In this document: positions 37,445 through 46,607 of the stretch, in pieces
Position numbering within the stretch: the first letter of the stretch is position 1
How the letters are laid out: each line of letters starts with the position of its first letter
Source: Pseudomonas moorei
GTDB lineage: Bacteria > Pseudomonadota > Gammaproteobacteria > Pseudomonadales > Pseudomonadaceae
Length of the DNA stretch: 64,000 bases
Direction: 5' to 3'
Assembly: GCF_008801475.1 (NCBI RefSeq)
Contig: NZ_VZPP01000011.1
Span: forward strand, 62,001 to 126,000
Position numbers and translations under genes: made by a program
Notes under the pieces: model-generated
Told to the model about the DNA's origin: nothing
The model's database searches: none
The model's input: only the letters and a program-made list of their open reading frames with translations

Positions 37445-38008
37445 ATGAATAGCAATACCGAAAAATCTTTCATCGCCACATTGAGAATGTTTGACCATAA
37501 AGTAAACCTACTTGAAGAACTCCATGGCAAACCGGCCATGGCCACCATTAAACACTTTAGCGGCGGCTTCTTTACCGGCAAGCCGCAGACCCAGAATCAC
37601 TCCAGCCGGCTTGGCATATGCCCCAACGAGAAGATCGGTGAGGTGAAGTCATTGACGCTGCACTTCCGGCATACGGCCGATGGCTACATACTCTCAATAA
37701 AAAATACAGGCGAATATTACAATCACATCATCTGTGAAAAGTCGCTGGATACTTTTGGGGCCATTGACCCTGACACTGATGAGCCGACAGTCTTTACCCT
37801 CCTCAACCAACAAGGCGAACCTGTTACATTGGACAATCTGCGACACACTCACTCAGCCGTTTCACTCAAGATAAAAAACAAACACTACTGGGGTGGACTC
37901 AAACTAAATGGCTCGCCCTATGTTTATCTTGGCAAAACCGAAGAGCGTTCAAAGATAACTTTCATCCTGAGCATTATTCAAAGAAACGTAGCTCACACCT
38001 CGTCCTGA
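37445..38008 (+). CDS. Orphan hypothetical protein in AT-rich DNA
   Basis: 187 residues, no signal peptide or membrane segment. I do not recognise a family. The second half alternates short hydrophobic strands with Gly/Tyr turns (DGYILSIKNTGEYYNHI, VSLKIKNKHYWGGLKLNG, FILSIIQ), which would fit a beta-trefoil or lectin-like fold; that is inference. The gene and its upstream region are AT-richer than both neighbours, the ribosome-binding site is weak, and it is flanked by terminators, which suggests a recently acquired single-gene cargo. Confidence 0.6.
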   Translation: MNSNTEKSFIATLRMFDHKVNLLEELHGKPAMATIKHFSGGFFTGKPQTQNHSSRLGICPNEKIGEVKSLTLHFRHTADGYILSIKNTGEYYNHIICEKSLDTFGAIDPDTDEPTVFTLLNQQGEPVTLDNLRHTHSAVSLKIKNKHYWGGLKLNGSPYVYLGKTEERSKITFILSIIQRNVAHTSS

Positions 38009-38330
38009 AACACCCTTCAGTGTTTGAAAAGAGCGCCTCTGGAGCACCATCGACTGATGGGATTCGGAGGCTGACACGCGATGCCACCTCGACCACCCCC
38101 TGAAAATCGGCAGCCATTGCCGATTTTTTCTGCCAACCGCTCAAAACCAGAGCATTGCGCCCAACTGGTAAGACCGGTAAAGCCAATTACTCAATTTTCA
38201 CTTGCGATCATCCGCATTTGGTGCCTAGACTGGCCCTGCACTGGACATACCGGTAAGACCACAATAATTAAGTGCTGACGTCGATCGACTCATGCGGACG
38301 ACGGCCAGGACACCGACCAGGATTCCTCCC
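38009..38330. other. Intergenic region of 322 bases before the symporter
   Basis: Contains a terminator at 38103-38129 and then an AT-rich stretch that should hold the promoter of the symporter-GntR operon. Contains no convincing gene. Confidence 0.5.
38103..38129 (+). terminator. Terminator downstream of the orphan gene
   Basis: Stem AAAATCGGCA / TGCCGATTTT with a GCCAT loop and a T tract; about 95 bases after the orphan gene stop, so the transcript has a longish 3' tail or a separate small RNA ends here. Confidence 0.85.
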
Positions 38331-39644
38331 ATGCTCAGATGGTGCTCGCGTTCAATCTTCCTCCAAGTGGTTCTCGGACTGGTGCTCGGCATCGTCTGCG
38401 GGCTGGCCCTCCCTGAATACTCCGCTCAGCTCAAGCCCCTCGGTGACGGGTTTATCAAGCTGATCAAAATGCTCATCGGCCTGATCGTGTTTTGCGTGGT
38501 GGTCAGCGGCATCAGCGGTGCCGGCGACCTGAAGAAGGTCGGGCGCATCGGCCTCAAATCGGTGATCTACTTTGAAGTGCTGACCACCATCGCCCTGGTG
38601 ATTGGCCTGGTGTTCGCTTTCAGCACCGGGATCGGCAGCGGTGCGAACATTCATCTGGATCAGCTTTCCGCTGCCGACATGGGTGACATCGCCCAGCGCG
38701 GCCAGCACATGCACACCACCACGCAGTTTTTGATGGACCTGATTCCGACCTCGGTGATCGGTGCCTTTGCGGACAACAACATTCTGCAAGTCCTGCTGTT
38801 TTCGGTACTGTTCGGCAGCGCGTTGAATCTGGTGGGCGAAGCGGCGTCGGGCATTTCGCGACTGATCAATGAACTCAGCCATGTGATCTTTCGCATCATG
38901 GGCATGATCGTGCGCCTGGCGCCGATTGGCGTGTTCGGCGCCATCGCCTTTACCACCAGCAAATATGGCCTCGATTCGCTGCAGCACCTGGGCAGCCTGG
39001 TCGGCTTGTTTTACCTGACCTGCACGGCCTTCGTGGCGTTGATCCTGGGTCTGGTGATGCGCTTGTCCGGCCTGAGAATGTGGCCGCTGCTCAAATATCT
39101 GCGCGAGGAACTGCTGATCGTCATGGGCACTGCTTCGTCCGACGCCGTGCTCCCGCAAATCATGCGCAAGCTTGAGCACCTGGGGATTGGCAGTTCGACG
39201 GTCGGGCTGGTGATACCTACCGGCTATTCATTCAACCTCGACGGTTTCTCGATCTACCTGACCCTGGCCATCGTGTTCATCGCCAACGCCACCGGCACAC
39301 CGCTGGCCATGACCGACCTGCTGACCATTCTGCTGGTGTCGCTGATCACGTCCAAAGGCGCGCATGGCATCCCAGGTTCGGCACTGGTCATTCTGGCAGC
39401 CACCCTGACGGCAATCCCGGCCATACCGGTGGTGGGCCTGGTGCTGGTGCTGGCCGTGGACTGGTTCATGGGCATCGGCCGGGCGCTGACCAACCTGATC
39501 GGCAACTGCGTGGCAACCGTGGCCATTGCCCGCTGGGAAAAAGACATCGATGTGCAACGGGCGAACAAGGTACTTTCCGGCCAGGTGGGTTATACCTTCC
39601 AGCCGCGAAAACCGGCCGCTTCAGCGCATCAGCAGGAATTCTGA
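38331..39644 (+). CDS. Dicarboxylate/amino acid:cation symporter (DctA-like)
   Basis: 437 residues from ATG 38331 (AGGA 8 bases upstream). DAACS family sodium or proton symporter in the inner membrane with around eight helices and two re-entrant hairpins. Signature serine-rich and NMDGT-like regions read GTASSDAVLPQIMRKLEHLG and IPTGYSFNLDGFSIYLT. Sequence is closest to the C4-dicarboxylate (DctA) branch by eye. It directly precedes two GntR regulators, so its expression is probably controlled by them. Confidence 0.88.
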   Translation: MLRWCSRSIFLQVVLGLVLGIVCGLALPEYSAQLKPLGDGFIKLIKMLIGLIVFCVVVSGISGAGDLKKVGRIGLKSVIYFEVLTTIALVIGLVFAFSTGIGSGANIHLDQLSAADMGDIAQRGQHMHTTTQFLMDLIPTSVIGAFADNNILQVLLFSVLFGSALNLVGEAASGISRLINELSHVIFRIMGMIVRLAPIGVFGAIAFTTSKYGLDSLQHLGSLVGLFYLTCTAFVALILGLVMRLSGLRMWPLLKYLREELLIVMGTASSDAVLPQIMRKLEHLGIGSSTVGLVIPTGYSFNLDGFSIYLTLAIVFIANATGTPLAMTDLLTILLVSLITSKGAHGIPGSALVILAATLTAIPAIPVVGLVLVLAVDWFMGIGRALTNLIGNCVATVAIARWEKDIDVQRANKVLSGQVGYTFQPRKPAASAHQQEF

Positions 39645-39710
39645 ATGAACGCTGTGCCGGTCCACCGGGCCGGTAAGCCCCTACTACTTTCGATGCTCAT
39701 GGAGCGAACA

Positions 39711-40415
39711 GTGATTACCTCGTCGACCGTTGTAAATTCAGTCGTGGAAAAACTTCGGGCCGCGCTGGCCCGCGGTCAGTGGCGTTCCGGCGAAATGCTG
39801 CCGGGACAACGTGAACTGGCCGAACAACTGGGCATCAGTCGCCCGAGCCTGCGTGAGGCGGTCATCGTCCTGGAAACCCTCGGTCTGGTGCGTTCCATGC
39901 CGGGCAAAGGCGTGGTGGTGCTGGAGGCCAATCTCAGCGACAGCCAAAGCCACGACAGCGCCGTCGCTGCGGCAAGCCTGGAAGACGTGCTGCAACTGCG
40001 CTACACCCTTGAGCCGTTCATCGTCGGCCTGGTAGCGCAATCGATCAGCAGCAAGGAAGTCGGGCAATTGCGCCTGACCCTGATGGACATGCGCGAAGCC
40101 CTGGAAGCCAACGACAGCGAGGCCGGGGTCAACGCCTACATCGCGTTCCACGAAGAGCTCTTCACGCTGACATCCAACCCGATCTTCCAGAGCGTGGTGC
40201 AGCAGACCAGCAACGCCCTCAAGCAAAGCGCCGAAGTGCTGCGCAACTCCCCGGAGCATCTGGCTGAACGCCTCGAAGAGAACGAAGCCGTGGTGCGCGC
40301 GATCCGCAGCAAGAACAGCGCCCAGGCCAGCGCCGAGATGCGTCGGCACATTATTCGTGAAGGCCAGCGGATGGGCATCGAATTGAACATCCCGGAAGAC
40401 AACTTCGGCAGTTGA
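39711..40415 (+). CDS. GntR family regulator with FCD domain
   Basis: 234 residues from GTG 39711, chosen because GGAG lies 6 bases upstream; in-frame ATGs at 39645 and 39699 lack a better site. N-terminal winged helix (GEMLPGQRELAEQLGISRPSLREAVIVLETLGLV) is followed by an FCD-type helical ligand domain (LRYTLEPFIVGL...AYIAFHEELFTLTSN). The FadR-subfamily pattern usually senses an organic acid. It follows the symporter and likely controls it. Confidence 0.85.
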   Translation: MITSSTVVNSVVEKLRAALARGQWRSGEMLPGQRELAEQLGISRPSLREAVIVLETLGLVRSMPGKGVVVLEANLSDSQSHDSAVAAASLEDVLQLRYTLEPFIVGLVAQSISSKEVGQLRLTLMDMREALEANDSEAGVNAYIAFHEELFTLTSNPIFQSVVQQTSNALKQSAEVLRNSPEHLAERLEENEAVVRAIRSKNSAQASAEMRRHIIREGQRMGIELNIPEDNFGS

Positions 40416-40440
40416 AACCGCTTCGAACTGGAGACAGGCC

Positions 40441-41148
40441 ATGAACAGCTTCGCTTCACCGCAAACACTCGTCGCCCTGCCCTTCCCTGGAACAAATGTC
40501 GGGAAGCCCTCAGCACAGGATCTTTATTCACGGATCTTCGACGCCATTCTCGAACAGCGCCTCCCGCCTGGCAGTCGCTTTACCGAGGACAGCCTGGGCC
40601 AGATGTTCGACGTTCGACGCAGTGAAGTTCGCAACGTACTGACGCGGCTGTCCCATCAGCAAATCATCATCCTGCGAGCCAACCATCGCCCCCGCGTCGC
40701 CGCGCCCGATGCCGAGCAGACTCGGCAAACCCTGCACGCACGGCGCCTGACCGAGCTGACGCTGGTCAGACTGGCTTGTCAGCGACCGCTGCCAGAACAG
40801 CTGAAGCGCCTGCGTGCGCTGGTCGATAGCGAGCGCCAATGCACCGCGCGCGGCCCGGCGATTCGCTTGTCCGGGGAGTTTCATTTGCAGTTGGCTGAAA
40901 TGGCGGGCAATGCGCCACTTGCGCATTTTCTCGGCAGTCTTGTGCCGCTCACTTCACTGGCGATTGCGCAGTTTGATACGCCGTTGGAGGGTTATTGCGT
41001 TTGGCAGGTCCATCAAGGGATTCTGCAAGCGGTCGAACTGGGGGACACCCGGAAAGCCGAGCTTTTGCTGAGCCAGCACCTGGATCATCTGGAGGCGGTG
41101 TTGCTCAATGCACAAACGATCTCCCGCCAGAATCGTGTTGCCGGTTAG
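40441..41148 (+). CDS. GntR family regulator with FCD domain (second)
   Basis: 235 residues, GGAGA ahead of ATG 40441. The HTH reads GSRFTEDSLGQMFDVRRSEVRNVLTRLSHQQII, and the FCD-like domain contains ARRLTELTLVRLAC and FHLQLAEMAGNAPL. Only 25 bases separate it from the first GntR gene, so the two are one operon. Two GntR proteins in tandem behind one transporter is unusual. Confidence 0.85.
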   Translation: MNSFASPQTLVALPFPGTNVGKPSAQDLYSRIFDAILEQRLPPGSRFTEDSLGQMFDVRRSEVRNVLTRLSHQQIIILRANHRPRVAAPDAEQTRQTLHARRLTELTLVRLACQRPLPEQLKRLRALVDSERQCTARGPAIRLSGEFHLQLAEMAGNAPLAHFLGSLVPLTSLAIAQFDTPLEGYCVWQVHQGILQAVELGDTRKAELLLSQHLDHLEAVLLNAQTISRQNRVAG

Positions 41149-41153
41149 ATTCC

Positions 41154-41216
41154 CGTCGCGAGCACGCGCGCTCCCACATTTGATAATGGCGGGAGCGAGG
41201 CCGGCTCGCGATAGCG
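41154..41216. repeat. REP pair between gntR and yjiA
   Basis: CGTCGCGAGCACGCGCGCTCCCACA at left and GCGGGAGCGAGGCCGGCTCGCGATAGCG at right with a very short spacer; a compact, diverged REPIN in the convergent gap. Confidence 0.65.
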
Positions 41217-41244
41217 AAATCAGCCTCACCGAACATGGCAGCCC

Positions 41245-42216
41245 TTACTGCACCGCCACCCGTGCAAACCCCTCACGGATTTTCTCTTCCGGCAAATCAT
41301 CGGCAATGAATACGATCACGCTCTCGCGCAATTCGTCCTCGGCCCATTCAGTGTCCCAGTCGAAGCCGTAAAGCTTGAGCACGCCCTGAAAAACCATGCG
41401 TCGCGGTTCGCCAAGGATGTTCAACACGCCTTTGTAGCGCAGCAATTGCTTGCCGTGGTCTTCCAGCAGTTCGTTCATGAACTCGCTGAGCTTGTCGATA
41501 TCCAGGGGTTTGTCGGTGCGCAGCACCAGGCTGGAAATGCGGTCGATGGACGGCGCCTTGGTCACGGGCCGCAAACTCACGCCACCCCCGAGGTCGGCAT
41601 TGAGATTGAAACCGCGCACATCAAGCAACTCGGCAAGGTCGATCTTGCCGTGATCAACCACACGAATCGGAGCGCGACGATTGATCCGGGTCAGGCGCTC
41701 GCTCAACGCGGTGAAGGTCGGCTCGTCCACCAGGTCACGCTTGCTCACCAGCAGTCGATCGGCGAAACCGATCTGCGCCTGGGCAATGGTCTGAGTCAGG
41801 TGCAGCTCGGCATGCGCCGCGTCGACCAGGGTGATGATGCCGTCAAGGATGTAACGCTCGCGCAGTTCTTCGTCGATGAAGAAGGTTTGCGCCACCGGAG
41901 CCGGATCGGCCAGTCCGGTGCATTCGATCACCAGACGATCGAAAGCGATATCACCGCTGTCCAGGCGTTCAAGCAGCAGATACAACGCTTTGGTCAGGTC
42001 AGTATGGATCGTGCAGCAGACGCAGCCGTTGGACAGCGTCATGACTTGCACCGGCTCGTCGCCCAACAGTTGGGTATCGATACCGGCATCGCTGAATTCA
42101 TTTTCGATCACGGCGATTTTCAGGCCGTGTTCGGCTTTGAGCAGATGGCGCAGCAATGTGGTCTTGCCGGCGCCGAGGAAGCCACTAAGGATCGTGACGG
42201 GGATGGGAGAGGACAA
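41245..42216 (-). CDS. yjiA: CobW/COG0523 family GTPase YjiA
   Basis: 323 residues with Walker A SGFLGAGKTTLLRH, the metal-binding CxCC motif in SNGCVCC, and ECTGLADPAPV (switch region). COG0523 proteins are GTP-dependent metal chaperones or insertases. Gene order btsT-yjiX-yjiA on one strand matches E. coli, although the link between the GTPase and pyruvate transport is not understood. Confidence 0.92.
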   Translation of the reverse strand: MSSPIPVTILSGFLGAGKTTLLRHLLKAEHGLKIAVIENEFSDAGIDTQLLGDEPVQVMTLSNGCVCCTIHTDLTKALYLLLERLDSGDIAFDRLVIECTGLADPAPVAQTFFIDEELRERYILDGIITLVDAAHAELHLTQTIAQAQIGFADRLLVSKRDLVDEPTFTALSERLTRINRRAPIRVVDHGKIDLAELLDVRGFNLNADLGGGVSLRPVTKAPSIDRISSLVLRTDKPLDIDKLSEFMNELLEDHGKQLLRYKGVLNILGEPRRMVFQGVLKLYGFDWDTEWAEDELRESVIVFIADDLPEEKIREGFARVAVQ

Positions 42217-42262
42217 AATTGATCTCCTGTTTCACAAAACTGATAAACAACACAAAACAAAA

Positions 42263-42352
42263 GTGGGAGCGAGCTTGCTCGCGATAGCGGCTTAACATTC
42301 AACATCACTGTTGATTGACAGTCCGCCATCGCGAGCAAGCTCGCTCCCACAG
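42263..42352. repeat. REPIN between yjiX and yjiA
   Basis: GTGGGAGCGAGCTTGCTCGCGATAGCG at left and CATCGCGAGCAAGCTCGCTCCCACAG at right, nearly perfect inverted repeats. The spacer is related, in reverse orientation, to those at 13316 and 18635. Confidence 0.88.
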
Positions 42353-42378
42353 GATTTGCCGTTAACCCGCCATCCGGA

Positions 42379-42576
42379 TCAACAGCACTTCGGCCCACCC
42401 TTGCCACCGTAACGGGCTTCCTGGCGTTCGCGGAAGAACGCCTCGTAGCTCATCACCGGTTTGTCCGGGTGTTTGGTTTGCATATGCTCGACGTAGTTGT
42501 CGTAGTCGGGCATGCCGACCATCAGGCGCGCGGCCTGACCGAGGTATTTACCGAGGCGACTCAGGTCATTGAACAT
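42379..42576 (-). CDS. yjiX: YbdD/YjiX family small protein
   Basis: 65 residues from ATG 42576. It contains the conserved pattern MVGMPDYDNYVEHMQTKHPDKPVMSYEAFFRERQEARYGG with a C-terminal KCC. This small cytosolic protein always accompanies CstA/BtsT-type transporters. It lies 14 bases downstream of the transporter stop and is in the same operon as yjiA. Confidence 0.92.
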   Translation of the reverse strand: MFNDLSRLGKYLGQAARLMVGMPDYDNYVEHMQTKHPDKPVMSYEAFFRERQEARYGGKGGPKCC

Positions 42577-42590
42577 GCTGCAATCCTCGA

Positions 42591-44657
42591 TCAAGCATCC
42601 GGCAGCGCCTGGAATGGCGATTCTTTATCCGTGCGTTCTTTTTTACCCCAGGCCGCGATGCCGACCTTGAGCGCGTAGAACAGGATACTGAACACCACGA
42701 ACAGGAACAGCGCGGTCAGTGTGGCGTTGGTGTAGGCGTTGAAAACCACATGCTGCATCTGCGTGATGTCCTTGGCCGGGGCGAGAATCTGACCATTGGC
42801 CAGCGCATCGCTGTATTTTTTCGCCAGCGACAGGAAGCCGATCGCCGGGTTGGCGTCGAACAGCTTGATGAAACCGGCGGTGGTGGTGCAGACCAGCAGC
42901 CATGCCGCAGGCAACAAGGTCACCCAAATGTAGCGCTGGCGTTTCATCTTGATCAGCACGACGGTGCCAAGCATCAGCGCGATACCGGCCAGCATCTGGT
43001 TGGAGATGCCGAACAGCGGCCACAAGGTGTTGATACCACCCAATGGATCAATCACGCCCTGGTACAACAGCCAGCCCCACATCGCCACGCAACCGGCGGT
43101 CGCGATCAGGTTGGCGGTCCAGGATTCCGTGCGGCGCAGCGCCGGCACGAAGGAACCCAGCAGGTCCTGCAGCATGAACCGCCCGGCACGGGTGCCAGCG
43201 TCGACCGCCGTCAGGATGAACAAGGCTTCGAACAGGATCGCGAAGTGGTACCAGAACGCCATGGTGTTTTCACCCGGCAGCACGCTGTGCAGGATCTGCG
43301 CGATGCCGACCGCCAGGGTCGGCGCACCACCGGCGCGGGCCAGGATGGTGGTCTCACCGATGTCCTTGGCCACTGCTTGCAGGGCGTCCGGCGTGATGGC
43401 AAAGCCCCAACTGCTGACGGTTTGCGCAACGGCCACGACCTCACCACCGACCACGGCGGTCGGGCTGTTCATGGCGAAATACACGCCTGGCTCGATGACC
43501 GAGGCGGCGACCATGGCCATGATGGCGACGAAAGACTCCATCAGCATGCCGCCGTAACCGATGTAGCGGGCGTTGGTTTCGTTATCCAGCAGCTTCGGCG
43601 TGGTGCCCGAAGCGATCAATGCGTGGAAACCGGACACCGCGCCACAGGCGATGGTGATGAACAGGAACGGGAACAGACCGCCCTTCCAAACCGGTCCGGT
43701 ACCGTCGATGAACTGGGTCACTGCCGGCATTTTCAGCTCGGGCATGGTGATCAGGATGCCGATGGCCAGGGCGACGATGGTGCCGATCTTGAGGAAGGTC
43801 GACAGGTAATCCCGTGGCGCCAGGATCAGCCACACCGGCAGCACCGCTGCGACGAAACCGTAGCCGATCAGCATCCAGGTGATCTGGATACCGGTGAAGG
43901 AAAACGCCTTGGCCCACACCGGATCGGCGGCAATCTGCCCGCCCAGCCAGATCGACCCCAACAGCAGCACCACGCCAATCACCGAGATTTCACCGATGCG
44001 GCCCGGGCGGATGTAACGCATGTAGATGCCCATGAACATCGCGATCGGGATGGTCGCCATCACCGTGAAAATACCCCATGGACTTTCGGCCAGGGCCTTG
44101 ACCACGATCAGCGCCAGCACCGCGAGGATGATAATCATGATCAGGAAGCAGCCGAACAGCGCGATGGTACCGGGAATGGGGCCCATTTCTTCACGGACCA
44201 TGTCACCCAGGGAACGGCCGTTGCGGCGGGTGGACATGAACAGGACCATGAAGTCCTGCACGGCGCCAGCCAGCACCACGCCGGCGATCAGCCACAGCGT
44301 GCCGGGCAGGTAGCCCATTTGCGCCGCCAGCACCGGACCGACCAGCGGACCTGCACCGGCAATGGCCGCGAAGTGGTGACCGAAAAGGATGTGTTTATTG
44401 GTGGGGACGTAATCCAGACCGTCGTTGTTGAGCACGGCGGGAGTGGCCCGTCGCGCATCGAGTTGCATGACGTTGTTAGCGATAAACAGACTGTAGTAGC
44501 GATACGCAACCAGATAAATGGCCACGGCAGCGACCACAATCCACAAGGCGTTGATCGCCTCCCCTCGGCGCAATGCCACGACACCCAGGGCGCACGCACC
44601 TATGATTGCCAGCACCAGCCAGGGTAGATGGCGTAGCGGGCTATTATTATTTTTCAT
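42591..44657 (-). CDS. btsT: CstA/BtsT family pyruvate transporter
   Basis: 688 residues from ATG 44657 (MKNNNSPLRHLPWLVLAIIG); the longer frame to 44729 is not family-like. About 16-18 membrane segments; conserved blocks FGHHFAAIAGAGPLVGPVLAAQ, SGTTPKLLDNE and a C-terminal TLWPLFGISNQMLAG. In E. coli CstA/BtsT are high-affinity proton-pyruvate uptake systems. Together with yjiX and yjiA it forms the classic operon. Confidence 0.94.
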   Translation of the reverse strand: MKNNNSPLRHLPWLVLAIIGACALGVVALRRGEAINALWIVVAAVAIYLVAYRYYSLFIANNVMQLDARRATPAVLNNDGLDYVPTNKHILFGHHFAAIAGAGPLVGPVLAAQMGYLPGTLWLIAGVVLAGAVQDFMVLFMSTRRNGRSLGDMVREEMGPIPGTIALFGCFLIMIIILAVLALIVVKALAESPWGIFTVMATIPIAMFMGIYMRYIRPGRIGEISVIGVVLLLGSIWLGGQIAADPVWAKAFSFTGIQITWMLIGYGFVAAVLPVWLILAPRDYLSTFLKIGTIVALAIGILITMPELKMPAVTQFIDGTGPVWKGGLFPFLFITIACGAVSGFHALIASGTTPKLLDNETNARYIGYGGMLMESFVAIMAMVAASVIEPGVYFAMNSPTAVVGGEVVAVAQTVSSWGFAITPDALQAVAKDIGETTILARAGGAPTLAVGIAQILHSVLPGENTMAFWYHFAILFEALFILTAVDAGTRAGRFMLQDLLGSFVPALRRTESWTANLIATAGCVAMWGWLLYQGVIDPLGGINTLWPLFGISNQMLAGIALMLGTVVLIKMKRQRYIWVTLLPAAWLLVCTTTAGFIKLFDANPAIGFLSLAKKYSDALANGQILAPAKDITQMQHVVFNAYTNATLTALFLFVVFSILFYALKVGIAAWGKKERTDKESPFQALPDA

Positions 44658-44815
44658 TTTATTATTCCGGCCAGAGTGGACAAGAAAGACAGCCACCCCG
44701 AGTTTAGACCTCCTGACGGCAAAGGTCATACCCCGACATTGGTCTAGCCGCTCCCCTCGCTGGCAGCCTTGCGTACGGCGGGTCTATAGTCAGCGAACCT
44801 AACGAGGATTGCGCC

Positions 44816-45184
44816 ATGAGCAACCACCCTGCCGACCGCCGCCGCTTCAAACGTATTGCGTTCGATGCCCGAACCGAGCTCCGTCAGGGTGAATGCACCT
44901 GGCCGGTAAAACTGATCGACCTGTCACTCAAGGGCTTGCTGATCGAACGGCCCACCCCGTGGCTGGGCAATCCGCAGCAGGATTTTTTCGTCGACATTCA
45001 TCTGTCCGAAGACACCGACATTGCCATGGATGTCGAGTTGACCCACGAAGACAAAGGCCAGCTCGGCTTTGTCTGCCGGCATATCAGCCTGGAATCCATT
45101 GAGCGCCTGCGGCGGGTGATCGAGCTCAACCTGGCTGACGAAGCCGAACTTGAACGAGAGTTGGGTGCCCTGATCGAAATCTGA
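44816..45184 (+). CDS. mapZ: PilZ domain protein, MapZ-like
   Basis: 122 residues. The c-di-GMP binding elements are the N-terminal RRRFKR and DLSLKG (DxSxxG). A long C-terminal helix follows (ISLESIERLRRVIELNLADEAELERELG). The position between the transporter and radA matches P. aeruginosa PA4608 (MapZ), which on c-di-GMP binding inhibits the CheR1 methyltransferase and alters flagellar switching. Good SD (GAGGA) 7 bases upstream. Confidence 0.88.
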   Translation: MSNHPADRRRFKRIAFDARTELRQGECTWPVKLIDLSLKGLLIERPTPWLGNPQQDFFVDIHLSEDTDIAMDVELTHEDKGQLGFVCRHISLESIERLRRVIELNLADEAELERELGALIEI

Positions 45185-45239
45185 CGAACCGACACCATCC
45201 CGAAGCTTGCTCCACAGGGATCAAGTCCAGCCCGGAAAC

Positions 45240-46607
45240 TTATTCGAAGAGTGCGTCCAGTGCCTGCTCCAGTCTGGTCACCGCAATAATCTGCAGACCC
45301 GGCGGCGCCTCTTTCGGCGCGTTGCCCTTGGGCACGATGGCGCGCTTGAAGCCGTGCTTGGCGGCTTCTTTCAGACGCTCCTGGCCGCTCGGTACCGGAC
45401 GCACTTCACCGGACAGCCCCACCTCACCGAATACCAGCAGATCATGAGGCAACGGCCGGTTGCGCAAGCTGGACATGACCGCGGCCATCAACGCCAGATC
45501 GGAAGCCGTTTCCAACACTTTCACACCACCGACAACGTTAAGGAATACATCCTGGTCGTGGGTGGGAATTCCGCCATGACGATGCAACACCGCCAACAAC
45601 ATCGCCAGACGATTCTGATCCAGTCCCAGGGTTACCCGGCGCGGGTTGGCCAGATGGCTGTCATCCACCAGCGCCTGGACTTCGACCAGCATGGGTCGGG
45701 TGCCCTCCCACGTTGCCATGACCACACTGCCCGGGACTTCTTCCTGAGCACGGGTCAGAAAAATCGCCGAAGGGTTGGAGACTTCTTTCAGGCCTTTGTC
45801 AGTCATGCCGAACACGCCCAGTTCGTTCACCGCACCGAAACGGTTTTTTACCGCCCGCAGCAGGCGCAATCGCCCATCGGATTCGCCTTCGAAATACAGC
45901 ACGGTGTCGACCATGTGTTCCAAAACGCGAGGCCCCGCCAATGCACCCTCCTTGGTGACGTGGCCGACCAGGAAAATCGCCGTACCGCTCTGCTTGGCAT
46001 AACGCACCAGCAACGCGGCGCTTTCGCGAACCTGGGACACGCCCCCCGGAGCCGATTGCAACTGCTCGGTGAAAATCGTCTGGATCGAGTCGATCACCAT
46101 CACCTTGGGCTTTTCCTGGCGAGCCGTGGCGATAATGGTTTCGATACAGGTCTCGGTCATGACCCGTAACCGATCCTGAGGCAACCCAAGGCGTCGGGCG
46201 CGCATGGCCACTTGCTGTTGGGATTCTTCGCCGGTGACGTAAAGTGCCGGCATGCTTTTGGCGAGGTTGCACAAGGTTTGCAGCAGGATCGTCGATTTGC
46301 CGATGCCGGGATCACCGCCGATCAGCACCACCGAACCGTCCACCAGACCGCCGCCCAACACCCGATCCAGCTCACTGGACGCCGTGGAAAAACGCGGAAT
46401 TTCCTCGACGCTGACTTCGGCCAGGGTCTTGATCTGTGCCTGTTGCCCCGCCCAACCGGTACGACCACTGGGCGCTGCCGCCCCGCCGCTTTCCACCATG
46501 GTTTCAGTCAGCGTGTTCCAGGCGCCGCACTCGCCACACTGGCCGGCCCACTTGGGGAACGTTGAGCCGCACTCGGTGCAGCCATACATGCGCTTGGCCT
46601 TGGCCAT
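45240..46607 (-). CDS. radA: DNA repair protein RadA (Sms)
   Basis: 455 residues from ATG 46607. N-terminal zinc finger (CTECGSTFPKWAGQCGECG), RecA-like ATPase with Walker A GDPGIGKSTIL, the RadA KNRFG motif, and a C-terminal Lon-like inactive domain (EVGLSGEVRPVPSGQERLKEA). Functions in branch migration of recombination intermediates. Confidence 0.97.
   Translation of the reverse strand: MAKAKRMYGCTECGSTFPKWAGQCGECGAWNTLTETMVESGGAAAPSGRTGWAGQQAQIKTLAEVSVEEIPRFSTASSELDRVLGGGLVDGSVVLIGGDPGIGKSTILLQTLCNLAKSMPALYVTGEESQQQVAMRARRLGLPQDRLRVMTETCIETIIATARQEKPKVMVIDSIQTIFTEQLQSAPGGVSQVRESAALLVRYAKQSGTAIFLVGHVTKEGALAGPRVLEHMVDTVLYFEGESDGRLRLLRAVKNRFGAVNELGVFGMTDKGLKEVSNPSAIFLTRAQEEVPGSVVMATWEGTRPMLVEVQALVDDSHLANPRRVTLGLDQNRLAMLLAVLHRHGGIPTHDQDVFLNVVGGVKVLETASDLALMAAVMSSLRNRPLPHDLLVFGEVGLSGEVRPVPSGQERLKEAAKHGFKRAIVPKGNAPKEAPPGLQIIAVTRLEQALDALFE

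Noticed and set aside
37974..38186. A 70-codon minus-strand frame downstream of the orphan gene
   Set aside because: It crosses the terminator hairpin at 38103-38129, has no clear start signal and no recognised family.
42750..44627. A 625-codon frame antisense to btsT
   Set aside because: His/Gln/Asp-rich antisense shadow of a membrane transporter gene; no start signal.
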